From an uncultured Maribacter sp. (GTDB lineage: Bacteria > Bacteroidota > Bacteroidia > Flavobacteriales > Flavobacteriaceae), in contig NZ_CANMDU010000005.1 in the NCBI RefSeq assembly GCF_947496775.1, positions 124,001-188,000 on the forward strand: a DNA stretch of 64,000 nt, read 5' to 3'. The notes beneath the pieces were generated by a model that saw nothing but the letters and a program-made list of their open reading frames with translations, searched no databases and was not told the origin of the DNA. A program made the translations under genes and the position numbers. Positions 49,759-58,974 of the stretch are shown in pieces. Numbering within the stretch: the stretch's first letter is position 1; each line of letters begins with the position of its first letter.

Positions 49759-52158
49759 TTATTTTCCTTTAATATTCAGCCCTGTAAAATCTTTACTAAC
49801 CTCAATAGTATTATCTCCATTAAGTTTTAAATCTTCTAAAGATACTTTCTCATTATCAATAAATACTTCTCCAATTTCAAACGGAATACCATGAAGTCTT
49901 ATTTTCATTGTATTATATGGCGTTATAAAAGTCCCGTTTTTAAATTGCTGAATACTCAGTTGATTATCTTTCCCTACTAATTTAAAATTTCTTAGACTAT
50001 ATCTTCCCTTAGCATAGTCATACCCTTCTTGGGCATCTTCATACACGGTAGAGGTTTCTGTTCCATTTTTATAGTATACGTCTAATACAAGTTCCGTAAT
50101 CTCTTTCTCTCCGACATACTGTTGCACAGGATACTTAGGAATAATTGCTCCTTCTTTAACAAATAAAGGTACTTTATCTATATCTGCAGCTACCCATTTC
50201 TCCATTCCACCATCAATAACTTCTTTATCCCAAAAATTATACCATTTCCCTCTAGGAATATACATTCGTCGACCTTTAGCATTAGGTTCTTGCACTGGGC
50301 AAACCAAAATATGCTCTCCAAAAATAAATTCATCGGTTCTAAAATGTGTTTGCGCATCTTCCTGATCAAAATAGGCCAATGATTTTAACATTGGTATTTT
50401 ATCTTTAGAATACTTCCAAAACATGGTGTATAAATAGGGTAATAATTGATATCTTAATTCTATAAATGACCTTACTATATCTGTTACTTCCGCATCAAAA
50501 GACCAAGGCTCTTGATCTCCGTGATCACCACTTGAATGTACTCTACAGAAAGGATGAAAAACACCTAATTGGATCCACCTAATAAATAATTCGCCATTAG
50601 GCTGTTCTGCAAAACCACCAATATCTGACCCCACGAAAGACATACCACTTAAACACATACGTTGCATCTGAACATTTGCAATCCATAAATGCTCCCAAGT
50701 CGCTATATTATCCCCAGTCCAAGTAGACGCATACCTTTGCGTTCCTGAATATGCAGCTCTCGTAATCACAAAAGGTCTTTTAGGGTATACATATTTTTTC
50801 ACCCCTTCGTAAGTAGCTCTAACCATTTGCATGCCATAAATATTATGAGCTTTTCTATGGCTACATGGATTCCCTTCATAGTCATGCCTCATATCTAAAG
50901 GGGCGGTTTTGGTAGGAACTTCCATTATTGCAGGCTCATTCATATCATTCCATATTGCATGAACACCTATATCGGACATCATTTCTTTATACAATTCTGC
51001 CCACCATTCTCTTACTTCTGGATTTGTAAAATCAGGGAAATTACATTTTCCTGGCCATACTTTTCCGTTCATGAAAGGTCCGTCTGCCCTTTTACAGAAG
51101 TAATCTTTTTCCATTGCCTCTTGATATACCCAATACTCTGGATCTACCTTAATTCCAGGATCAATCATAGCAACGGTTTTAAAACCGTCCTCTGCCAATT
51201 CAGAAATCATACGTTTAGGGTCAGGGAATTTGGTTTTATCCCAAGTAAAACACCTAAAACCATCCATGTAATCAATATCTAAATAAATAGCATCACAAGG
51301 TATTCTTAAATCTCTAAATTTCTTAGTTACTTCTTTAACATTACTTTCAGGAAAATAGCTCCATTTAGACTGATGGTACCCTAATGCCCACATTGGTGGT
51401 AGTTCAGGAGCTCCCGTTAAATCCGTATAACCACTAACTACTTTTTCCATATCTGGTCCATAGAAAAAATAATAATTCATTTCTCCTCCATCTGCCCAAA
51501 AGCTAGTAGTATTTCTTCTTTCGTGAGAAAAATCAAAAAAAGATTTAAAAGTATTATCAAAGAAAATACCGTAAGCTTTAGTCTTATGTAAACCAATGTA
51601 AAAAGGAATAGCTTTATATAGAGGATCTTGGTCTTTACCATAAGCGTATTGGTCTGTTACCCAATTATGCACTCGTTTTCCTTTTAAATTCGAGTGAGTA
51701 GCCTTATCTCCCATTCCATAAAAACTTTCTGAACCCTGAGTAATTTTACTCATTTTCACAGTGTTACCACCATGCTCATAGTTTTCCTCCCAATGAAAAC
51801 CTATTTCATCTTCATTTATAATATTACCTTCTAGATCCGAAATCTGAGTACGCATAGATTTCTTATCTATAAGTATTTTTAATTTTTCTGTCTCTATGAT
51901 ATACTCCGTATCTTGCTCTCTTACCTCTAGTTTATTGTAACCTCTATTAGCATCCTCGCTAATTGCATATGAAAAATCTGGCTCAAAAATATAATCTGTA
52001 GCATATCTAAATCTTAATACACTATCTCTTAATACTGTAACTTGTAAAACTACACCATTCTCTGAGGTAAAATACACCTTATCAGTATCTTGTTCAAAAG
52101 ACACTATTTGATTTGGATATAAATTCCCTCTATATTCTAACTCTGTATTTGTAATCAT
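49759..52158 (-). CDS. Glycoside hydrolase family 31, alpha-glucosidase-like
   Basis: 799 residues, no signal peptide, so intracellular. Catalytic (beta/alpha)8 barrel of GH31: IWNDMNEPAI (about residues 395-404) carries the nucleophile Asp, and TWTGDNIATWEHL (about residues 471-483) the acid/base Asp. PPMWALGYHQSKWSYFPESN and IPCDAIYLDIDYMDGFRCFT are signature strands, followed by the C-terminal beta domain. It likely hydrolyses alpha-glucans or maltose. It lies 99 bases downstream of glgB, in the same direction, suggesting a joint role in glycogen metabolism. Confidence 0.93.
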   Translation of the reverse strand: MITNTELEYRGNLYPNQIVSFEQDTDKVYFTSENGVVLQVTVLRDSVLRFRYATDYIFEPDFSYAISEDANRGYNKLEVREQDTEYIIETEKLKILIDKKSMRTQISDLEGNIINEDEIGFHWEENYEHGGNTVKMSKITQGSESFYGMGDKATHSNLKGKRVHNWVTDQYAYGKDQDPLYKAIPFYIGLHKTKAYGIFFDNTFKSFFDFSHERRNTTSFWADGGEMNYYFFYGPDMEKVVSGYTDLTGAPELPPMWALGYHQSKWSYFPESNVKEVTKKFRDLRIPCDAIYLDIDYMDGFRCFTWDKTKFPDPKRMISELAEDGFKTVAMIDPGIKVDPEYWVYQEAMEKDYFCKRADGPFMNGKVWPGKCNFPDFTNPEVREWWAELYKEMMSDIGVHAIWNDMNEPAIMEVPTKTAPLDMRHDYEGNPCSHRKAHNIYGMQMVRATYEGVKKYVYPKRPFVITRAAYSGTQRYASTWTGDNIATWEHLWIANVQMQRMCLSGMSFVGSDIGGFAEQPNGELFIRWIQLGVFHPFCRVHSSGDHGDQEPWSFDAEVTDIVRSFIELRYQLLPYLYTMFWKYSKDKIPMLKSLAYFDQEDAQTHFRTDEFIFGEHILVCPVQEPNAKGRRMYIPRGKWYNFWDKEVIDGGMEKWVAADIDKVPLFVKEGAIIPKYPVQQYVGEKEITELVLDVYYKNGTETSTVYEDAQEGYDYAKGRYSLRNFKLVGKDNQLSIQQFKNGTFITPYNTMKIRLHGIPFEIGEVFIDNEKVSLEDLKLNGDNTIEVSKDFTGLNIKGK

Positions 52159-52257
52159 AATAATCTCTATTTAAAGCAAACAAAAAAAAGAATTTAACGT
52201 GTAATTATAAAGACTTATTACAACCTTTTATAAACTATAACGATTTAATCATTTTTT

Positions 52258-54153
52258 TTACTGAAAAATGACGATTCCTAAAGGAGGAATAGTAATTTCT
52301 ATAGAATACTTATATCCGTGTAAATCTTTTTTTTCAATATTTATATTTTCATTAACCATACCACTTCCGCCGTACTTTTTAGCATCACTATTTAACACTT
52401 CTTTTAGCGTTTCGGATTTTGGCACTCCAACTCTGTAATTTTCTCTAGGCACTGGCGTAAAATTACAGGCAATAATTATATCATTCTCTACATCATGCCC
52501 TTTACGGATATACACTAAAATAGAATTCTCATGATCCCCATAATCTATCCATTGAAAACCTTCTGGACTAAATTGTTTTTCATACAAAGCAGGGTATTCT
52601 TTATAAAATTTATTTAAATCTTTTACAAAATTCTGTACTCCTGAATGCCCATCGTACTCTAATAAATGCCAATCTAAACTTTGTTGAAAGTTCCATTCTG
52701 AGGATTGCGCAAATTCACCACCCATAAAAACTAAATTAGCTCCTGGGTGCGTAAACATATAGCCAAATAATAGTCTAAGATTCGCAAATCGTTGCCAATC
52801 GTCTCCCGGCATACGATATAAAAGCGATTTTTTTCCATAAACAACTTCATCATGCGAAAAAGGCAACATAAAATTCTCTGTAAAAGCGTATGTCATACTA
52901 AAAGACAAATCGTTTTGATGATGTTTTCTATAAACGGGTTCCTTCTTAAAATACTCCAATGTATCATGCATCCATCCCATCATCCATTTCATTCCAAATC
53001 CTAATCCTCCATGGTTCACAGGTTTAGAAACTCCGGCAAAAGCAGTAGATTCTTCCGCTATAGTCTGCACTCCTTTGAAATTATTGTATACTTCCTGATT
53101 TAGTTCTTTAATAAAGGAAATGGCATCTAAATTTTCATTATTTCCATATATATTAGGCTCCCATTCGCCATCTTCTCTAGAATAATCTAGATACAACATA
53201 GATGCCACAGCGTCTACTCGTAATCCATCCACATGAAATTGATCTAGCCAAAAAATTGCATTACTTATTAAAAACGCTCGGACTTCGTTTCTTCCATAAT
53301 TAAAAATTAAACTTTTCCAATCTGGGTGATATCCTTTTCTACGGTCTGGATGCTCATACAAATGAGAACCATCAAAAAAACCTAATCCATGAGCATCTTC
53401 TGGAAAATGAGAAGGTACCCAATCTAAAATTACACCTATATCATTCTGATGAAACACATCTACTAAGTATTTAAACTCTTCTGGTTTTCCAAATCTTGAA
53501 GTTGGAGCAAAATAACCTGTCAACTGATATCCCCAAGAAGGATCATAAGGATACTCCATTACAGGCATAAACTCTACATGAGTAAACCCCATTTCTTTTA
53601 CATACCGCACTAAATCTATAGCAAGTTCCTTATAAGATAAAAATGTATTTTCGTTCCCTCTTTTCCAAGAACCTAAATGCACTTCGTAAACAGAATACGG
53701 TTTATCTAAACCATTTTTATCTTCTCTATATCCCATCCATTGGCTATCTTTCCAGCTATACGTCTCCTCCCAAACAACAGAGGCAGTATTTGGCGGGTGT
53801 TCACATAACCTAGCAAATGGGTCCGCTTTTTCCGTTATTATATCATTATTATGCGAATGAATTTTATACTTATACTTGGCACCTTGGCCTATTTTTGGAA
53901 TAAAACCTTCCCATATACCACTACCGTCCCACCGAACATTTAATTTATGTTCTTCTGCATTCCAAAAATTAAAATCTCCAACAACAGACACTTCTTTTGC
54001 AGATGGCGCCCAAACAGCAAAGTAAACTCCTTTTACTCCGTCTACTTCTATAGTATGAGAACCTAGCTTTTCGTATAGCCGAAAATGTTTCCCCGCTTTA
54101 AAAAGGTTAATATCAAAATCAGTAAACAAACTATGAGAAATTACTAATGCCAT
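52258..54153 (-). CDS. glgB: 1,4-alpha-glucan branching enzyme
   Basis: 631 residues, GH13. Introduces alpha-1,6 branches into glycogen. N-terminal CBM48: GVYFAVWAPSAKEVSVVGDF with NFWNAEEHKL (about residues 42-70). Catalytic region: GVILDWVPSHFPEDAHGLGF, DGLRVDAVASMLYLDYSR (nucleophile Asp about residue 320), TIAEESTAFAGVS (Glu) and MLPFSHDEVVYGKKSLLYRM (Asp). The C-terminal all-beta domain ends with PPLGIVIFQ. No glycogen synthase or ADP-glucose pyrophosphorylase gene is in the window. Confidence 0.96.
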   Translation of the reverse strand: MALVISHSLFTDFDINLFKAGKHFRLYEKLGSHTIEVDGVKGVYFAVWAPSAKEVSVVGDFNFWNAEEHKLNVRWDGSGIWEGFIPKIGQGAKYKYKIHSHNNDIITEKADPFARLCEHPPNTASVVWEETYSWKDSQWMGYREDKNGLDKPYSVYEVHLGSWKRGNENTFLSYKELAIDLVRYVKEMGFTHVEFMPVMEYPYDPSWGYQLTGYFAPTSRFGKPEEFKYLVDVFHQNDIGVILDWVPSHFPEDAHGLGFFDGSHLYEHPDRRKGYHPDWKSLIFNYGRNEVRAFLISNAIFWLDQFHVDGLRVDAVASMLYLDYSREDGEWEPNIYGNNENLDAISFIKELNQEVYNNFKGVQTIAEESTAFAGVSKPVNHGGLGFGMKWMMGWMHDTLEYFKKEPVYRKHHQNDLSFSMTYAFTENFMLPFSHDEVVYGKKSLLYRMPGDDWQRFANLRLLFGYMFTHPGANLVFMGGEFAQSSEWNFQQSLDWHLLEYDGHSGVQNFVKDLNKFYKEYPALYEKQFSPEGFQWIDYGDHENSILVYIRKGHDVENDIIIACNFTPVPRENYRVGVPKSETLKEVLNSDAKKYGGSGMVNENINIEKKDLHGYKYSIEITIPPLGIVIFQ

Positions 54154-54339
54154 AAACTGCAGTATTTATCGTAAAACTAATCAACTTTATACAAATAAAA
54201 TAGAAATTAAAGTTATACTTAAGTACAGGGTTTTAATTTTATGTTAAAAGTATTTTGTTTAATAATGGAACGCTTTTTGTTGCCTTAAAATAACAATATT
54301 AAAAAAGAGGAGTTATTACAACAACATAAATATAGAATT

Positions 54340-54879
54340 ATGAAAAAAATAGGAATAGTTTTAGGGATTTTTTTAAGTTTATTTATCATGGCATGTGAAG
54401 GTCCAAGAGGTCTTGACGGGTTCGATGGTAAAGATGGTGTTAATATTCTTGGAAAAGTAGTTGATGTTGAAGGTAGCTTTAATGCTTCCAACGATTATTC
54501 CATAATATATAACTTCCCTAATACTATAGAAGTTTTTGAAACCGATGTTGTACTTGTTTACATCCTTTGGGACCAAACCACAGATAGCAATGGAGAACCA
54601 GTTGATATCTGGAGACTACTCCCCCAAACCCGTATACTGGACCAAGGTATTCTACAATATAATTATGACCATACCTTTTCTGATGTTAGCATCTTTATGG
54701 AAGCCGATTTTAACATGAATACACTGACCACATCTGACACAGATAATCAAGTGTTTAGAATTGCATTTTTACCGGCTAACGAAGCACAAAGCTCTAAACT
54801 AAATACTTCCGATATTAAAGCAGTAATGCAAACTATAGGAACAACCAATACGGAGGTAGCAAAAATAAAGTTACAATAA
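54340..54879 (+). CDS. Lipoprotein with collagen-like Gly-X-Y start
   Basis: 179 residues. MKKIGIVLGIFLSLFIMACE is a lipoprotein signal, and right after the lipobox Cys comes GPRGLDGFDGKDG, four collagen-like triplets that may form a short triple-helix nucleus or be a flexible spacer. The rest is a beta-rich domain (NYDHTFSDVSIFMEADFNMN and neighbours) without recognised homology. Similar short GxY starts occur in other Bacteroidota lipoproteins. Transcribed alone, divergently from glgB. Function unknown. Confidence 0.75.
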   Translation: MKKIGIVLGIFLSLFIMACEGPRGLDGFDGKDGVNILGKVVDVEGSFNASNDYSIIYNFPNTIEVFETDVVLVYILWDQTTDSNGEPVDIWRLLPQTRILDQGILQYNYDHTFSDVSIFMEADFNMNTLTTSDTDNQVFRIAFLPANEAQSSKLNTSDIKAVMQTIGTTNTEVAKIKLQ

Positions 54880-55016
54880 TCCTAAGTAAAAACTCAAGGC
54901 AAACCAAAAGACATTAATTATTTGTCTTTTCCATTTCACCGACGAGATGTCTTTATTTATTTTAACTTGTAAGGAATTTTTATAAAAATCGTCTACAAAA
55001 TAAAAAAATAAGCGTC

Positions 55017-55502
55017 ATGGTTAAAAATATATTGTTTGTTTTAAGTCTAATACTAATTAGTTGTCAAGGCATATCCCAAAAAACTACAGAAAAAGAAAAT
55101 AAAGACGAGTACAAAATTAGTAAAACGGATAAGGAATGGCGTGCAGAACTAACCGATATGCAGTACTACATTTTGCGTAAAGCAGGTACAGAAACCGCTG
55201 GTTCTAGTGAATTGTTAGATAACAAGAAAGAAGGAACCTATGTTTGTGCTGCTTGCGAAACTCCTCTATTTAAAAGTAGCTATAAGTATGATTCTGGGTC
55301 AGGATGGCCAAGTTTTGATCGTGAAATAAAAGGTAATGTAGCTTTTGATGTAGACTACAAAATTGGTTATGAACGCACAGAGGAACATTGTGCTACTTGT
55401 GGTGGTCACTTAGGCCACGTCTTTAATGACGGACCACAAAAGACTACAGGAAAAAGACATTGTATTAACGGTGCCGCTTTAAAATTTATTCCAAACGAAT
55501 AA
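55017..55502 (+). CDS. msrB: Peptide-methionine (R)-S-oxide reductase, lipoprotein form
   Basis: 161 residues. Repairs methionine-R-sulfoxide. Two zinc-binding CxxC pairs are visible, YVCAACETPLF and HCATCGGHLGHVFNDGP, and the catalytic Cys in KRHCINGAALKF (about residue 153). Instead of the usual cytoplasmic start, the protein begins MVKNILFVLSLILISCQGIS, a lipoprotein signal with lipobox LISC, so the enzyme is probably in the periplasm or outer membrane. MsrB-only, with no MsrA domain. Confidence 0.93.
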   Translation: MVKNILFVLSLILISCQGISQKTTEKENKDEYKISKTDKEWRAELTDMQYYILRKAGTETAGSSELLDNKKEGTYVCAACETPLFKSSYKYDSGSGWPSFDREIKGNVAFDVDYKIGYERTEEHCATCGGHLGHVFNDGPQKTTGKRHCINGAALKFIPNE

Positions 55503-55556
55503 TTGTTTTCATATTTAAAGGAAAAACTACATTTTATGAATTTTTTAAAAAAACAT

Positions 55557-55660
55557 TTTACTCGATAATCTAGATTTAAATGCTCTGAGACTTATTCTTA
55601 GCCAGTTTACAAAAATAATATTCGCATTGAAATCCACGCTATTCCCAAAAAGGGGAATCT
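55557..55660 (+). repeat. Dispersed ~95-bp repeat, copy 3 (decayed)
   Basis: TTACTCGATAATCTAGATTT followed by AAATGCTC matches copy 1 with one change. The next bases TGAGACTTATTCTTAGCCA match copy 2 (CGAGTCTTATCCTAAACCA). Later, ATTGAAATCCACGC resembles GTCGAAATCAATGC of copy 1. It fills most of the 302-bp gap between msrB and lpdA; the hairpins are lost. Confidence 0.55.
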
Positions 55661-55765
55661 AAAGCATTTAATGCTACTATATTCAATTCTTAAACTACAA
55701 TTCATTTTGTACTAAATAGCACAGATTAATTTAAAATTGAGTTATATCTTTTCAGTTTGGTTTTG

Positions 55766-55773
55766 TACTTTTG
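55766..55773 (+). promoter_or_regulatory. -7 promoter box of lpdA
   Basis: TACTTTTG matches TAnnTTTG. The predicted transcription start near 55780 gives a 25-base leader. A TTG-like -33 element is not clear. Confidence 0.5.
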
Positions 55774-55804
55774 CAATTCCAATTTTATATAAAAAGAAAG
55801 ATAT

Positions 55805-57196
55805 ATGAGCACTTTTGATGTTATTGTTTTAGGTAGCGGACCTGGAGGTTACGTAGCTGCTATTAGAGCCTCTCAACTAGGGTTAAAAACAGCCATTATA
55901 GAAAAAGAGAATCTTGGTGGAATTTGTTTAAACTGGGGATGTATTCCTACTAAAGCTTTAATTAAATCTGCTCAAGTATTTGAATACCTTAAACATGCAA
56001 GTGATTACGGCCTTAAAGCAGATAACGTTGAAAAAGATTTTGATGCTGTTGTAAAACGTAGCCGTAATGTAGCAGACGGAATGAGCAAAGGTGTTCAATT
56101 CTTAATGAAAAAAAACAAAATTGAAGTAATCAATGGTTTTGGAAAATTAAAACCTGGTAAGAAAATTGATGTTAGCTCGGAAGATGGTTCTGTAAAGGAA
56201 TACAGTGCTGAAAATATTATTATTGCGACAGGAGCTCGTAGTAGAGAACTTCCAAGTTTACCGCAAGATGGAAAAAAAATTATAGGATACAGACAAGCAT
56301 TAAATCTCCCGGAACAACCAAAAGAAATGATTGTTGTTGGTAGTGGTGCTATTGGTGTTGAGTTTGCCTATTTCTATAACTCTATGGGAACCAACGTTAC
56401 TGTAGTAGAATATTTACCGAACATTGTACCCGTAGAAGATGAAGATATTTCTAAACAACTTGGACGTAGCCTTAAAAAATCTGGCATTAAGGTTATGACC
56501 TCTGCAGAAGTTACTTCTGTAGATACTTCTGGGAATGGCGTAAAAGCTACTGTTAAAACAGCAAAAGGAGAACAAGTTTTAGAAGCAGATATAGTTCTTT
56601 CTGCTGTAGGTATTAAAACGAACATTGAAAATATAGGCTTAGAAGAAGTTGGTATCGCCACCGATAGAGACAAAATATTAGTAAACGATTATTACCAAAC
56701 AAACATTCCAGGGTATTTTGCAATAGGCGATGTAACCCCTGGACAAGCTTTAGCACATGTTGCTTCTGCAGAAGGCATACTATGTGTAGAAAAAATAGCT
56801 GGAATGCATGTAGAGTCCTTAGATTATGGAAACATTCCTGGATGTACTTACTGTTCTCCAGAAATTGCGTCTGTTGGTTTAACAGAAAAAGCTGCCAAAG
56901 AAAAAGGATTAGATATTAAAGTTGGTAAATTCCCTTTCTCTGCAAGTGGAAAAGCAAAAGCATCTGGAACGCCAGAAGGTTTTGTTAAAGTTATTTTCGA
57001 TGCTAAATACGGAGAATGGTTAGGCTGCCATATGATTGGTGCTGGAGTTACCGATATGATTGCAGAAGCGGTAGTTGCTCGTAAATTAGAAACCACAGGA
57101 CACGAGATTCTAAAAGCTGTTCACCCGCATCCAACAATGAGTGAAGCTGTAATGGAAGCTGTTGCAGATGCCTACGATGAAGTAATTCATTTATAA
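55805..57196 (+). CDS. lpdA: Dihydrolipoyl dehydrogenase
   Basis: 463 residues. E3 component of 2-oxoacid dehydrogenase complexes. FAD motif VIVLGSGPGGYVAAIRAS (about residues 5-22), redox-active disulfide GGICLNWGCIPTKAL (Cys-x4-Cys, about residues 38-52), NAD motif MIVVGSGAIGVEFAYFY (about residues 176-192), and the C-terminal His-Glu dyad HPHPTMSEAV (about residues 440-449). All features of an active E3 are present. Monocistronic, with a strong terminator directly downstream. Confidence 0.97.
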   Translation: MSTFDVIVLGSGPGGYVAAIRASQLGLKTAIIEKENLGGICLNWGCIPTKALIKSAQVFEYLKHASDYGLKADNVEKDFDAVVKRSRNVADGMSKGVQFLMKKNKIEVINGFGKLKPGKKIDVSSEDGSVKEYSAENIIIATGARSRELPSLPQDGKKIIGYRQALNLPEQPKEMIVVGSGAIGVEFAYFYNSMGTNVTVVEYLPNIVPVEDEDISKQLGRSLKKSGIKVMTSAEVTSVDTSGNGVKATVKTAKGEQVLEADIVLSAVGIKTNIENIGLEEVGIATDRDKILVNDYYQTNIPGYFAIGDVTPGQALAHVASAEGILCVEKIAGMHVESLDYGNIPGCTYCSPEIASVGLTEKAAKEKGLDIKVGKFPFSASGKAKASGTPEGFVKVIFDAKYGEWLGCHMIGAGVTDMIAEAVVARKLETTGHEILKAVHPHPTMSEAVMEAVADAYDEVIHL

Positions 57197-57211
57197 AACA
57201 CAATAAGAAAT

Positions 57212-57245
57212 AAAAAATGTGACTTACTAGTAAGTCACATTTTTT
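57212..57245 (+). terminator. Rho-independent terminator of lpdA
   Basis: A perfect 34-base palindrome: AAAAAATGTGACTTACT pairs with AGTAAGTCACATTTTTT, 15 bases after the lpdA stop. Confidence 0.9.
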
Positions 57246-57280
57246 ATATACTCAATATTTGTTATAAATCACTTTAAATT

Positions 57281-57565
57281 ATGCTAAAAATATTTAGACT
57301 TACGGCTATTCTCGAAGGTATATCCTATTTGCTTTTATTTGCCTTAACTATGCCCTTAAAATATTTAGCAGAAATTCCGCAACCAAACAAATATGTTGGT
57401 TACGCGCATGGGTTTTTATTTATAGCTTATGTAATTTTAGCAATAGTTTTTTGGTTTGAAAAAAAGTGGAGTATAAAACGTTTGTTAATTCTTTTAACTG
57501 CTTCTCTTCTTCCATTTGCTACTTTTTATGTAGATAAAAAATATTTAAAAAACGAGGGGAAATAA
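57281..57565 (+). CDS. DUF3817 family membrane protein
   Basis: 94 residues with three hydrophobic segments (about 5-24, 41-60 and 66-84). LKIFRLTAILEGISYLLLF, followed by PLKYLAEIPQPNKYVGYAHG and LFIAYVILAIVF, matches DUF3817 (YdzA-type), in which the EGxSYL and H-G motifs are conserved. Function unknown. It converges on the GNAT gene. Confidence 0.88.
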   Translation: MLKIFRLTAILEGISYLLLFALTMPLKYLAEIPQPNKYVGYAHGFLFIAYVILAIVFWFEKKWSIKRLLILLTASLLPFATFYVDKKYLKNEGK

Positions 57566-57574
57566 AGTTTGCTA

Positions 57575-57934
57575 CTACAAAAAGGAGGTTCTTACCATTC
57601 TTTGATGTATAATTCCTGTCTTTTTAGATGCATATTCTTTTCCGTCTACCTTAAAGCCATATTTTTCATAAAACGCAATTGCAGTTTTGCGAGCACTTAA
57701 TTCTATTACAGCAACTTCTTTTTCCTTACATTCTTGCAAAAGCTCTAATAAAATAAGTTTACCTATTCCTTTTTTCTGGTTAGGAAAATCAATTGCCATC
57801 TGAGAAATAATTGCTTTGGTATTTTCTATATTTAATCTACCTGTTCCTAATACCCGGTCTTGGTCATTAAGATATACTAAATGAGAACCTTTTTCCTCAA
57901 ATGCATCATTTATTAAATCAGCGCTATTTTGCAT
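57575..57934 (-). CDS. GNAT N-acetyltransferase, probably frameshifted at the 5' end
   Basis: 119 residues from ATG 57934. MAIDFPNQKKGIGKLILLEL (about residues 47-66) is the acetyl-CoA-binding R/Q-x-x-G-x-G/A motif (here QKKGIGK), and AIAFYEKYGFKVDGKEY is the C-terminal motif B. The family normally has about 30 more N-terminal residues. The same frame is open upstream without a start and still looks homologous (KITDSISNAVEIRIACFFKG). An ATG with MKYQLIYI lies at 58022 in another frame, so a single indel near 58000 probably breaks the gene. It could be a pseudogene or a shortened protein. Confidence 0.65.
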   Translation of the reverse strand: MQNSADLINDAFEEKGSHLVYLNDQDRVLGTGRLNIENTKAIISQMAIDFPNQKKGIGKLILLELLQECKEKEVAVIELSARKTAIAFYEKYGFKVDGKEYASKKTGIIHQRMVRTSFL

Positions 57935-58078
57935 TCCTTTAAAAAAGCATGCAATTCTAATTTCTACTGCATTGCTTATAGAATCTGTGATTTTTATCGA
58001 TGTATATTAATTGATATTTCATTTTTTAGAGGTAAGTAGATAGTCACCTATATTATAGCTCAAATTTTGGGCAAATAT

Positions 58079-58147
58079 CGGGGTGGAGTGAAATCGAAGT
58101 CTATTTAGAACTAACGAATAGTTCTCGACTCCGCTTGAACTGACAAT
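58079..58147. repeat. REP-like element
   Basis: GGGGTGGAGTGAAATCGAAG, then TAGTTCTCGACTCCGCTTGA with ACTGACA. The parts AGTTC/GAACT and GGAGTGAAATCGA/TCGACTCC face each other as imperfect inverted repeats. The motif TTCTCGACTCCGCT-GAA-TGACA is one I recognise as a widespread intergenic repeat in Bacteroidota genomes. It lies in the 311-bp gap between the GNAT and DUF71 genes. Confidence 0.5.
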
Positions 58148-58245
58148 GGTAATCCTTTTAAGGTACATAATTTTAATCCGTTGAAGGTTTTTGCTGTTTC
58201 GCATTTATTTGCCAACTTCTTTTATTTTTAATTAAATACCTACGC

Positions 58246-58974
58246 TTACTGTACCGAAACTAAATCGCAATACCAAAAAGAAGTATCCCAAGGTTCATTA
58301 TCTTCCGTATAACAATTGTCTTTCTTATTTTTTGATGGTGTATAACTACGCAACACCTTCTCTCCTATTGTAAAATCTATGGGTTTTTTAAAGATTGGGC
58401 CATCAAAAACAAAGGTATGGAACTCTCCATTTTCTCCACATACATCCACATTTTCTGGCAAATCTTCTATAAAAGCCTCATCTATTATCCTTCCACAAAA
58501 AGACGCGTCTAGTAATTTTGCATTTACACAAACTGTAATTGCTTTATATCCTTTTTGCAAAAATTCCAACAAAAGCTTTTTCGTATTTTGTTTCCAAAGC
58601 GGAAAAACAGCCTTAACTCCTACTTCGGCTAATTTATCTTCTCTATATTTTTTTAAATCTTCCAAAAATATATCACCAAAAAAAGCATATTCGTAACCTG
58701 CTTTTAACAAGTTAGTCATTACTGTTTTCATTTGCGTATTATAAATAGCCATGCTAACATTACCACGCAATTCTATTTTCTCTAGTGGAATACCAATAGC
58801 TTCGGATTGCTTTTCTAACAAATCTACCGATAAGCCATGCATAGAAACCCTATTATAATCTGTATTAACAGTAGTTACTAATTTAGTAATATTATATTCT
58901 TTAGCGGACAAAGTTTTATCTAAAGCCAACATAGCATCTTTACCACTACTCCAATTAAAATATGCTTTTTTCAA
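58246..58974 (-). CDS. DUF71 family ATP-binding protein (diphthine-ammonia ligase-like)
   Basis: 242 residues. N-type ATP-pyrophosphatase fold; KAYFNWSSGKDAMLALDKTL contains the PP-loop SGKD (about residues 8-11). The YAFFGDIFLEDLKKYREDKL and CGRIIDEAFIEDLPENVDVC segments, with GENGEFHTFVFDGPIF, match the MJ0570/DUF71 family. Eukaryotic and archaeal relatives make diphthamide, but bacteria lack diphthamide, so the bacterial amidase/ligase substrate is unknown. It directly follows aroQ with no spacing. Confidence 0.88.
   Translation of the reverse strand: MKKAYFNWSSGKDAMLALDKTLSAKEYNITKLVTTVNTDYNRVSMHGLSVDLLEKQSEAIGIPLEKIELRGNVSMAIYNTQMKTVMTNLLKAGYEYAFFGDIFLEDLKKYREDKLAEVGVKAVFPLWKQNTKKLLLEFLQKGYKAITVCVNAKLLDASFCGRIIDEAFIEDLPENVDVCGENGEFHTFVFDGPIFKKPIDFTIGEKVLRSYTPSKNKKDNCYTEDNEPWDTSFWYCDLVSVQ

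Noticed and set aside
58019-58204. 61-codon minus-strand frame
   Set aside because: Translates the REP-like element (SSSGVENYSLVLNRLRFHS); no support as a gene.
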